DNA of 5,460 bases from positions 1-5,460 of the forward strand of contig WFQY01000369.1 in assembly GCA_015486815.1 (NCBI GenBank). The letters run 5' to 3'. The notes under the pieces are model-generated. The model was not told the DNA's origin. It ran no database searches and worked only from the letters and a program-made list of their open reading frames with translations. The position numbers and the translations under genes were made by a program. The stretch comes from Phycisphaerae bacterium (GTDB lineage: Bacteria; Planctomycetota; Phycisphaerae; JAAYCJ01). Shown here piece after piece: positions 1-5,460 of the stretch. The first letter of the stretch is position 1, and the number at the start of each line of letters is the position of its first letter.

Positions 1-596
1 TAATAAAATCGCCCTTTTTTCCATATACACGGGTCGAATACGATATAAGGCAGATTACGTTTGATGGGAATAACCGCTCGTTTGACGACTTTCCGCCAAT
101 TCAATAGAAGCGGGTCGTCGGAAACCGCGACCATATTTCCGACACCATAACCGTGATACATTGCAATAACACGGTTATCTTCGACCAGCGTAGTACCGGA
201 ATAGCAGCATTCCTCCGGCGAAGGATAAATAGCATAGGGAAGATCTTTCCAGTGTATCAAATCATCACTGACTGCATGTCCCCAATGGATACGCTTGTCC
301 TCAGATGGGAAGCCCTGATAGAACAGATGCCATCTACCCTTCCAATAGCAAAGGCCATTCGGATCGTTCATCGTGCCCTCTGGGCTTACAAAATGATATA
401 TAGGCCGATACTTGTCCTTTGCATATCGTTTGTGGGATTTGATAAATCTGCGAATCAAAGGGTTGGACTGTAATTCCCGCAACTGCTCTTCAATCTTATC
501 GGCAAATACAAACTGAGGTACTTTTGATTCGGGATACGTTTTAACCTTTACACTTTCCTGATAACCGGGAAATTGAAAAACGTCTTTCGATGGCAT
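1..596 (-). CDS. GH32 family glycoside hydrolase (beta-fructosidase-like), C-terminus cut by window edge
   Basis: The frame is open from an ATG at 596-594 to the window edge: 198 codons, no stop, so the 3' end lies outside. GH32 enzymes are five-bladed beta-propellers that hydrolyse fructosides (sucrose, fructans) by a retaining mechanism. Seen here: about 65 N-terminal residues of a mostly charged extension without a signal peptide, then GTMNDPNG at residues 74-81, matching the GH32 WMNDPNG box with D78 as the presumed nucleophile. LFYQ follows at 91-94 and WGHAVSDDLIHWK at 105-117, typical of blade 1. The box that normally reads RDP reads FDP at 187-189, so the Arg is replaced by Phe. The acid/base Glu lies beyond the window. 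AAGGAG sits 8 nt upstream of the ATG and supports this start. The gene follows another GH32-like gene on the same strand. Family assignment is firm; fructose specificity is only inferred. Confidence 0.9.
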   Translation of the reverse strand, partial: MPSKDVFQFPGYQESVKVKTYPESKVPQFVFADKIEEQLRELQSNPLIRRFIKSHKRYAKDKYRPIYHFVSPEGTMNDPNGLCYWKGRWHLFYQGFPSEDKRIHWGHAVSDDLIHWKDLPYAIYPSPEECCYSGTTLVEDNRVIAMYHGYGVGNMVAVSDDPLLLNWRKVVKRAVIPIKRNLPYIVFDPCIWKKGRFY

Positions 597-604
597 TATG
601 ATTA

Positions 605-610
605 CTCCTT
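605..610 (-). promoter_or_regulatory. Shine-Dalgarno AAGGAG of the second GH32 gene
   Basis: A full AAGGAG lies 8 nt upstream of the ATG at 596-594 and fixes the start of a gene whose end is not in the window. In another frame the same bases read AAG GAG TAA, with the stop at 604-602. This is the same arrangement (SD inside the last codons of a preceding frame) seen at the other junctions of the cluster. Confidence 0.75.
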
Positions 611-617
611 AGCCCGT

Positions 618-644
618 AGTTTTGCTGCGCAATAAATCAAAACT
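618..644. repeat. 7-bp inverted repeat with 13-bp spacer upstream of the second GH32 gene
   Basis: AGTTTTG at 618-624 is the exact inverse complement of CAAAACT at 638-644. The half-site centres are 20 bp apart, close to two helical turns, as often found for dimeric repressors. The site lies 7 bp upstream of the SD of the second GH32 gene. It could be an operator or a weak leader hairpin; a 7-bp AT-rich repeat can also occur by chance. An off-centre TGCGCA palindrome sits inside at 626-631. Confidence 0.3.
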
Positions 645-957
645 TTACAGCTCACCACCATAAAATCGACCACTGGGTATAGAAAAATATTATGTTTTTT
701 TTCTTTTTGCAAGCTTGTTTTTTGGCTAACCTGCTTGCTATTTGGTGACTCTTTGCGGTAATCGTGATAATCTCCGACTGCTGGGAACTCAGTGATTTGC
801 GTCCATTACCCTTATGTCCAACATAACATCCTTCGCAAATAAATACCATGCCTGCTCATCTGACGTTACCCTGATAAGACCGTGGAGTAACGCTTCACAT
901 AGCGGGGGCTTGTGAAATATTGGGCATAGATGAGCCTGAAAGAAAGCTATATACATC

Positions 958-2358
958 TCAAAATTCAATTGCATACAACGCAGTTGAAACACTATCAGAA
1001 TGTTCCACAATGACAATGGAACCATCTTTCCTGTATACCCGCGAAGAGCTGACAAGCTCGTCAGCGAGATAAATCTCAAGCCAATCTCCCCAGCAAACGA
1101 TTTGCATCGAATCACACCCCGCCTGCTCAGGTGACAATGGCCGACGATTTACAAGATAACTGTCGGATTGACGGGCAACAGTAATATCAGCTTGACTTCT
1201 GTTCAAATGAATGAGATATCCGCTGTGATCTACATGATTGCCGTTTGCTTTGATAATTGTCTTTATGTCTTCTTTTTGATTATTGGTTATTTCGATTCGA
1301 TAAGATGACTTATCAGTGAGCCAAGTGCTTTCCCTGAAAGGCGCAAGTAATTGCATTTTCCCGGCAATTGCAGGATGAAACCTGAAAGCAGGTCTCTTTC
1401 CGATGGTAACCAGTCTTGGCTGACTCAATCGTCCGCCTGCTTCCGGACCTTCATCAGAATCTATCCGGTCAAAAAGATAACTTATTGAAGAACATCTGCC
1501 AGATTTATCGATGAAAGTTCTTGGTACAACGTCATTAGCAGTCCCACAATTTCCGACGAGAACATAATCATCGTTTTCCCGTTTGAATTCAAGCCTGCTG
1601 CTGTCTGTTATACATCGCGTACCGGAAATCCTGCTCCATCGGGGCATTTGCATTTTTGCATCCTCAATAATCCAGTTTTCGTTTACATAGAACATCAGAA
1701 AATTTGCGCCCTGCGTGGTGATTATGTGCGGAACATCCATCGCTTCGTAAATGCCCGGACTGTATAGCGGGTCGAGTAATTCCCAGTCTATCAGATTTCT
1801 GCTGCGAGCCAATCCGATAGCAGCAGATTGTTTATATGGCTCATTGGCAACTTTGCCAGCAAAAGCCAGATAAAAAATATCTCGCTGATCCGGAAGCTGA
1901 AAAATGTAAGGATCACGCCAACCACTCGCTGGTATCTCCGAACTGCACGCATATCTCTTACTCGCATCGGGAAAAAAAACGGCGGAACCTGTTTTTGTCC
2001 AGCGGTATAAATCATTAGACCGGGCAATACCGATATTGGGAAAATTTCCCACTTCACCACTGTGGGCAGTATAGAACATATAAAAGGAATCGTTAAATTC
2101 ATACACACAACCGATCCATACGGCACGATCATCGAATTGCCCCTTCGAGCCGGGGTGCATTGCAGGTTTACATTCCTTCCAGTGCAGCAAATCATTACTT
2201 ACTGCATGTCCGATGTTTCCTCGTCGCATACCATAATCGAATGGCATCTCAGCTGGCTGTTGGGTATAGAAAAGATGATATTGACCTTGATCTAAAACCA
2301 CGAACGCATCGAGCATGATATTATTTTGAGGACGATACAAAGCAAGAGCATCGGACAT
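958..2358 (-). CDS. Divergent GH32-like glycoside hydrolase
   Basis: The product is 466 residues, a normal length for an intracellular two-domain GH32 protein, with no signal peptide. Residues about 1-310 look like the beta-propeller. IMLDAFVVLDQGQYHLFY (14-31) stands where WMNDPNG..YHLFYQ normally is, so D17 is the likely nucleophile although the NDPNG consensus is lost. GHAVSNDLLHWK (50-61) is the usual blade-1 motif. GWRDPYIF (146-153) is the intact RDP box, and YEAMDVPHI (204-212) takes the place of WECPD with E205 as acid/base. The C-terminal part has the GH32 beta-sandwich pattern, with SGYLIHLNRSQADITV at 379-394 and GDWLEIYLADELVSSSR at 424-440. All three catalytic acids are present, so it is probably active, but perhaps on a substrate other than a plain fructoside; GH43/GH68-like relatives are the alternative. 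It starts 2 bp after the aminotransferase stop, with AAGGAA (2369-2364) 5 nt upstream. Confidence 0.88.
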   Translation of the reverse strand: MSDALALYRPQNNIMLDAFVVLDQGQYHLFYTQQPAEMPFDYGMRRGNIGHAVSNDLLHWKECKPAMHPGSKGQFDDRAVWIGCVYEFNDSFYMFYTAHSGEVGNFPNIGIARSNDLYRWTKTGSAVFFPDASKRYACSSEIPASGWRDPYIFQLPDQRDIFYLAFAGKVANEPYKQSAAIGLARSRNLIDWELLDPLYSPGIYEAMDVPHIITTQGANFLMFYVNENWIIEDAKMQMPRWSRISGTRCITDSSRLEFKRENDDYVLVGNCGTANDVVPRTFIDKSGRCSSISYLFDRIDSDEGPEAGGRLSQPRLVTIGKRPAFRFHPAIAGKMQLLAPFRESTWLTDKSSYRIEITNNQKEDIKTIIKANGNHVDHSGYLIHLNRSQADITVARQSDSYLVNRRPLSPEQAGCDSMQIVCWGDWLEIYLADELVSSSRVYRKDGSIVIVEHSDSVSTALYAIEF

Positions 2359-2360
2359 TT

Positions 2361-3575
2361 TTATTCCTTTGTGAGCCTGTCAACGGTTTCCAATACTGCT
2401 TCTGTCATATACTCCACCTGCTGGTCTGTAAGGGTAGGATAGATTGGGAGATTGACCAGATGCTTCAGGAATATTTCCTCTGCTATCGGACACAAACCGG
2501 GATCATATCCCCTCTGACGATATATCGTATACAGATAATTAGGACAATATTGCGTCCAGACATCGATGTCATATTCCTTATCGAGTATTTGCATAAATTT
2601 GTCCTTACTGCCGATTATCTCCTCATCGAGCAGCAGTGTATAGAGGTGATAAACGTGTTTGCAGCCATCGGGGCAATATGGAATGGTTAACGCAGGATTG
2701 CCGATAAATGCTTCATTCAACTTTTGGGCAATTTCTATTCGCCTCGCATTTAGCTTGTCTAGCTTTTCGAGCTGAACGAGTCCCACAGCTGATTCTACTT
2801 CCGACATACGATAATTCAAACCTACTTCTCCATCTGCGGAAACTACATCCCAATAGAAAGGAAACTCTTTGTCGCGATGTCCGTATTTCGTAGTTCTGTC
2901 GGGTAATTTTTTGATATTGAATGTCTTTAGTAGCCGAATTTTTTCTTCTAATTGCTTATCATTTGTGGTTATCATTCCTCCGTCACCGAGTGTTGTCATA
3001 TTCTTCAGACTTTGAAAACTGAAGCAGGTAATATCACCGATATTCCCTATTTTTTTGTTTTTATACTCAGTTCCCGAAGCGTGAGCAGCATCCTCGAGAA
3101 CTTTCAGATTATACTTTTTAGCTAACTCCAGAATTGGATCCATATCAACTGCCAATCCGGCATAGTGAACCACATAAATCGCACGCGTGCGTTCGGTAAT
3201 ATGCTTTTCAATTTCTGCAGGGTCGATATTGAACGTCCGAGGGTCAATATCAGCGAAAACGACTTTAACGTCTCGTTTCAGCAAAGGTATACTCGTAGCA
3301 ATAAAAGTAAGCGGTGTGGTAATAACCTCATCACCTGCTTTTAAGCCAAACGCCGATGTGCCAAGTTCAAGCGCAGTCGTACAATTACTGCACGCTATTG
3401 CGTATTTTGCGCCGGTATATTCACAAAATGCCTGTTCAAATTTCTCTACATAAATTCCTGAACATAAATCGTCCTGGCTCATTGCCTCCTTTACAGCAAT
3501 AAGTTCCTGCTCACCAAGTTCCGAACCCAGACCCCGGTAAGGTACCTTCAGCTTATTCATCATCGATGTTCTCAT
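2361..3575 (-). CDS. DegT/DnrJ/EryC1/StrS family PLP-dependent aminotransferase
   Basis: The 404-residue product has the usual length and motifs of the fold-type I sugar aminotransferases, which transfer an amino group (normally from glutamate or glutamine) to a keto-sugar or keto-cyclitol. Seen: SNCTTALELG (63-72) in the place of SGT.AL, which holds the PLP phosphate; TPLTFIAT (87-94); EDAAHASG (161-168), with D162 expected to contact the PLP pyridine nitrogen; SFQSLKNMTTLGDGGMITT (186-204), with K191 the expected Schiff-base lysine; GLNYRMSEVESAVGLVQL (252-269); and LPIYPTLTDQQVE (376-388) near the end. Nothing essential is missing. The start overlaps the oxidoreductase stop by 4 bp (ATGA), and GGGAG lies 11 nt upstream, so translation is probably coupled. 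Two further ATGs at codons 5 and 6 are less well placed. The substrate is not readable; the dehydrogenase neighbour suggests a keto-sugar or inosose. Confidence 0.93.
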   Translation of the reverse strand: MRTSMMNKLKVPYRGLGSELGEQELIAVKEAMSQDDLCSGIYVEKFEQAFCEYTGAKYAIACSNCTTALELGTSAFGLKAGDEVITTPLTFIATSIPLLKRDVKVVFADIDPRTFNIDPAEIEKHITERTRAIYVVHYAGLAVDMDPILELAKKYNLKVLEDAAHASGTEYKNKKIGNIGDITCFSFQSLKNMTTLGDGGMITTNDKQLEEKIRLLKTFNIKKLPDRTTKYGHRDKEFPFYWDVVSADGEVGLNYRMSEVESAVGLVQLEKLDKLNARRIEIAQKLNEAFIGNPALTIPYCPDGCKHVYHLYTLLLDEEIIGSKDKFMQILDKEYDIDVWTQYCPNYLYTIYRQRGYDPGLCPIAEEIFLKHLVNLPIYPTLTDQQVEYMTEAVLETVDRLTKE

Positions 3576-4606
3576 AATTTTTTATTCTCCCTCAAAAAGT
3601 TAACATCTATTTCATCAAGAGCACATAATACAACAGATAAATCTTCCAATGCCCCCGCTGGTCCTACTAATTTATCTTCGTAACCCTCAGCTTTGCGGAA
3701 TATCTCTCCGAAATAATCAAGGGCATTAGCAAATAAGTCTCTCTGCTCGACCGTAAAGGCATCCTGTTTGCCCATCCTGTCAAAATGAATAATCTCTCCG
3801 CCAAGTTTTACGCCAAAAGTATCAACTCCGATCAAACTGCCCTCCGTACCGTAAATCTCCACAATGTTGGCGGAATAAGCAAAAGAGCTTTCTACAACCG
3901 CAGTGGCTCCGTCTTTGTATGTTATCAGCGATGCGATACTATCGGCAGATTCCATATCGGCAAATGCCTTTCTGCCTTGCATTGAAGAGACTTCAACCGC
4001 GCTACCGAAAATATTACGCAGAAAATTTACGCAATGAATTCCGAGATCCATCATAGGCCCACCACCTGTATACGTCTCCACTCGCCAATCCCATTCATCA
4101 GGATCGAAATAAAATCCGAAATTCACGCGCCCTTTAATCGGCGTTCCGATCAAACCATCATTGACCAGAGCGGTTATCTTCTGCTGCGCAGGATGATTTG
4201 TTACCGAATAGTTCACTACCAGCGTGGTATTGGTCTTCCGAACGATATTTACAATCTGCTCTGCCTGTTTAAAAGTACGAGCCAACGGCTTTTCACAAAT
4301 TATCATCTTACCCGCTCGAGTTGCAGCAGAAACATATTCCGAATGCGTATGAGGGGGACTGGCAATATAAACAACATCTATACCATCATCCGCCAGCATC
4401 TCATCAATATCATTATAAGCCCTTGCATCCGAGCCAATCGCATCAGCTATCTTGCTCGCACGCTCGAGCTTTCTCGAATATATCGCCCTCATCTTGAAAT
4501 TTTTGTTCGACTGTATAGCGGGAATCATCACCGATTGTGCAAACCGTCCCGCTCCGATAATACCGACGTTAAAATGCTCGTTATGCTTTTCGTTGATTTT
4601 CGACAC
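3572..4606 (-). CDS. Gfo/Idh/MocA family NAD(P)-dependent oxidoreductase
   Basis: The 344-residue product is typical of this family of sugar and cyclitol dehydrogenases. The N-terminal Rossmann domain shows VGIIGAGRFAQSVMIPAI (14-31), with the dinucleotide-binding GAGRFA at 18-23. ASPPHTHSEY at 82-91 is also characteristic. CEKPLA (104-109) carries the conserved EKP with K106 expected at the active site. The C-terminal domain has GGGPMMDLGIHCVN (181-194), supplying the usual D187 and H191. The protein would oxidise a secondary hydroxyl to a ketone or do the reverse, and no export signal is seen. Translation starts at GTG (4606-4604), one base after the amidohydrolase TAA, with GGAG 7 nt upstream; no ATG lies between this GTG and the GAGRFA motif. 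The stop overlaps the aminotransferase start. Pairing with a DegT enzyme suggests it makes the ketone that is then aminated, but a catabolic role is possible. Confidence 0.93.
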   Translation of the reverse strand: MSKINEKHNEHFNVGIIGAGRFAQSVMIPAIQSNKNFKMRAIYSRKLERASKIADAIGSDARAYNDIDEMLADDGIDVVYIASPPHTHSEYVSAATRAGKMIICEKPLARTFKQAEQIVNIVRKTNTTLVVNYSVTNHPAQQKITALVNDGLIGTPIKGRVNFGFYFDPDEWDWRVETYTGGGPMMDLGIHCVNFLRNIFGSAVEVSSMQGRKAFADMESADSIASLITYKDGATAVVESSFAYSANIVEIYGTEGSLIGVDTFGVKLGGEIIHFDRMGKQDAFTVEQRDLFANALDYFGEIFRKAEGYEDKLVGPAGALEDLSVVLCALDEIDVNFLRENKKL

Positions 4607-4607
4607 G

Positions 4608-5426
4608 TTATTTCTCCAGTTTCAGAATTTTCCGCGATGTACTATAAAAAAACTGGTCGAGCAAATCCTTTCTGCCAATTTGTATCAAATAATCCTTCAC
4701 TGTTTTCAAGCTCCATGCAAGCTCGATACCGTCACTTCCCCAGATAATTTTCTCCCACAGATCAGGCGTTTCGGGGGGCATAAATCCGAATCCTTCGCGA
4801 GAGTGCAAATTCAGTCCTTCTTCGACGGCAAATGGTCCGGAAATATCCAGATAGATATTTTTGTTAAACTTTGCCAGTGCAAAGGCTTCTTGAAAATAAG
4901 GCCAACCTAAATGCGCCAGAACAAAGGTAATTCCCGGAAATTTTCTCGCAGGCCCATCTACATGAATTGGCATACAGTATTTCGATTCGGTTATTCGTCC
5001 CGAACCATCTATGTAGGGAATATTAGTCAGACCAACGTGCACAAGCAGCGGAAGTCCGAGTTTTTCGATTTGCTCATAAACAGGAAAACATATTTCCTCG
5101 TCCGGATAGTATCCGACAAATGGCAAAAACTTCACACACACCGCCCCGCGGGAATGATATTCCGTCAACACTTTAACAGGGTGTTCTTCGCGAGGGTCGA
5201 TATATACGCTGCCAAGAAGCCTATCGGGATATTTCTTTACTGCTTCGAATACCTCCTGATTCCCACCGCAGAGTGTACCCAAAAATCCGAACTGTCCCGC
5301 AGGGGCTGCGTGGACTACTGCCTGCTCTATCTCCAGTTCATCCATCAACTTAAGCATAGATACGAAATGCTTGTCCATATCTCCGTCGCGAATATGCAGA
5401 TGCCAGTGAAAATCAAATACTTTCAT
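4608..5426 (-). CDS. Amidohydrolase-2 family metal-dependent hydrolase
   Basis: The 272-residue product is a compact TIM-barrel amidohydrolase of the PF04909 type, whose members hydrolyse lactones (for example sugar lactones or 2-pyrone-4,6-dicarboxylate) or decarboxylate acids (the ACMSD group). Metal and active-site positions are visible in order: FHWH with H7 and H9 on strand 1, CVKFLPF with K99, LLVHVG with H130 on strand 5, LAHLGWP with H172 on strand 6, and WGSDG with D232 on strand 8. No signal peptide is present. The ATG at 5426-5424 has AAGGA 10 nt upstream, and the HxH motif follows at once, so the start is secure. It is the first gene of the cluster within the window, 1 bp before the oxidoreductase. 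A lactonase acting on an oxidised sugar would suit the neighbours, but the substrate is inferred from context only. Confidence 0.9.
   Translation of the reverse strand: MKVFDFHWHLHIRDGDMDKHFVSMLKLMDELEIEQAVVHAAPAGQFGFLGTLCGGNQEVFEAVKKYPDRLLGSVYIDPREEHPVKVLTEYHSRGAVCVKFLPFVGYYPDEEICFPVYEQIEKLGLPLLVHVGLTNIPYIDGSGRITESKYCMPIHVDGPARKFPGITFVLAHLGWPYFQEAFALAKFNKNIYLDISGPFAVEEGLNLHSREGFGFMPPETPDLWEKIIWGSDGIELAWSLKTVKDYLIQIGRKDLLDQFFYSTSRKILKLEK
4614..4617 (-). promoter_or_regulatory. Shine-Dalgarno GGAG deciding the GTG start of the oxidoreductase
   Basis: GGAG lies in the last sense codons of the amidohydrolase (CTG GAG AAA TAA), 7 nt upstream of the GTG at 4606-4604. The spacing and the lack of an ATG before the Rossmann motif support the GTG start. 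Confidence 0.7.
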
Positions 5427-5436
5427 TGTGTTTCAA

Positions 5437-5441
5437 TCCTT
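5437..5441 (-). promoter_or_regulatory. Shine-Dalgarno AAGGA of the amidohydrolase
   Basis: AAGGA lies 10 nt upstream of the ATG at 5426-5424. An in-frame TGA at 5435-5433 follows in the frame AAT TAC ATC ATG AAA ATT AAG GAT TGA, so this could be the tail of an upstream gene ending 6 nt before the amidohydrolase, consistent with the tight packing seen further down. With only 34 bases of context this cannot be decided. Confidence 0.55.
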
Positions 5442-5460
5442 AATTTTCATGATGTAATTA

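Larger units (their letters stand above)
602..849 (-). other. Possible small gene in two frames joined at an A8 tract (speculative)
   Basis: A 65-codon frame starts at an ATG at 849-847 and runs to a stop at 652. A second frame is open at the same place and ends with TAA at 604-602, 5 nt before the next gene's ATG. In the first frame an A8 tract (702-695) reads AAA AAA AAC, giving an in-phase A AAA AAC heptamer (700-694). A -1 shift there would join the frames into a product of about 82 residues with a Lys-rich centre (KKKK) and a hydrophobic stretch after it (FLYPVVDF, then MVVSCKVLIYCAA). The start has only a weak AGCAGG 1 nt upstream. I recognise no family. Alternatives are a decayed gene, a homopolymer sequencing error, or plain non-coding sequence, which is the most likely. 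Confidence 0.12.
597..957. other. 361-bp intergenic gap between the two GH32 genes
   Basis: This gap is in sharp contrast to the 1-2 bp spacing or overlap elsewhere in the cluster. It contains the SD and inverted repeat of the downstream gene, an A8 tract (702-695 on the minus strand), an 8-bp CAAGCTTG palindrome at 710-717, and short unconvincing frames on the minus strand. No hairpin followed by a U-run in the minus direction is visible after the stop at 958, so no intrinsic terminator is called. No -35/-10 pair of acceptable spacing is clear either. It could be a leader or promoter region for the second GH32 gene or the remnant of a lost gene. Confidence 0.6.

Noticed and set aside
153..473. 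A 106-codon open frame on the plus strand at the left end
   Set aside because: It is antisense to the GH32 gene with the NDPNG and GHAVSDDLIHWK motifs; no motif of its own.
709..738. Inverted repeat GCAAGC...GCTTGC with a T-run, considered as a terminator
   Set aside because: The stem is only 6 bp with an 18-nt loop. The T-run lies inside the loop on the plus strand, where no plus-strand gene precedes it; on the minus strand it would be an A-run.
730..849. A stretch in the gap frame (LSSQQSEIITITAKSHQIASRLAKK) that faintly recalls a LuxR-type helix-turn-helix
   Set aside because: The resemblance is a loose spacing of hydrophobic and IA..L positions only. The turn and recognition helix are not matched, and the frame has no convincing start or receiver domain upstream.
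789..1115. A 108-codon minus-strand frame crossing the end of the first GH32-like gene into the gap
   Set aside because: About half of it overlaps the conserved beta-sandwich end of the GH32-like gene in another frame. It has no good SD, and the part in the gap matches nothing I recognise.
4034..4747. A 237-codon open frame on the plus strand, opposite the oxidoreductase and the end of the amidohydrolase
   Set aside because: It lies antisense to two genes with clear family motifs and tight operon spacing. Its translation is rich in Arg, Ile, His and Cys without any recognisable motif, so it is a shadow frame.
5427..5460. Possible promoter for the operon in the 34 bases upstream of the amidohydrolase
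   Set aside because: Too little sequence is present for a -35/-10 pair. The visible TGA at 5435-5433 could instead be the end of another upstream gene, so the operon may begin outside the window.

Overview
The window is a bacterial gene cluster read entirely from the minus strand. It holds four complete genes and one gene cut off by the window edge. In order of transcription (high to low coordinates) they are: an amidohydrolase-2 family metal hydrolase (5426-4608), a Gfo/Idh/MocA NAD(P)-dependent oxidoreductase (4606-3572), a DegT/DnrJ/EryC1/StrS PLP aminotransferase (3575-2361), a divergent GH32-like glycoside hydrolase (2358-958), and, after a 361-bp gap, a second GH32 protein (596 to beyond base 1, C-terminus missing).

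The first four genes are separated by 1 bp, a 4-bp ATGA overlap and 2 bp. Each has a Shine-Dalgarno sequence inside the end of the gene before it, so they almost certainly form one translationally coupled operon. The second GH32 gene has its own strong AAGGAG ribosome binding site. It may be the last gene of the same operon or have its own promoter in the gap. I saw no terminator and no convincing promoter there.

The gene set suggests handling of an unusual sugar or cyclitol. The GH32-like enzymes would release a monosaccharide from a glycoside; neither shows a signal peptide, so they probably act in the cytoplasm. The oxidoreductase would make (or reduce) a keto group, the aminotransferase would exchange keto for amino at that carbon, and the amidohydrolase would open a lactone, hydrolyse an amide or decarboxylate an acid. 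An oxidoreductase next to a DegT aminotransferase is a known arrangement in amino-sugar and aminocyclitol pathways (NtdC/NtdA in kanosamine synthesis, WlbA/WlbE, inositol dehydrogenase with StsC-type enzymes). The actual substrate and direction cannot be read from the sequence.

The two GH32 proteins are divergent in complementary ways. One keeps the NDPNG nucleophile box but has Phe in place of Arg in the RDP box. The other keeps RDP and the acid/base Glu but has lost the NDPNG consensus around its Asp.

The gap (597-957) holds a 7-bp inverted repeat just upstream of the second GH32 gene. It also holds two open frames that meet at an in-frame A AAA AAC slippery-type heptamer, a speculative small frameshifted gene.

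Organism: a bacterium using Shine-Dalgarno initiation, with moderate to slightly AT-rich DNA. The gene mix (GH32-like, Gfo/Idh/MocA, DegT, amidohydrolase-2) recalls carbohydrate-specialised Planctomycetota, Lentisphaerota or Kiritimatiellota, but this is an impression. No tRNA, rRNA, CRISPR array or mobile element is visible.
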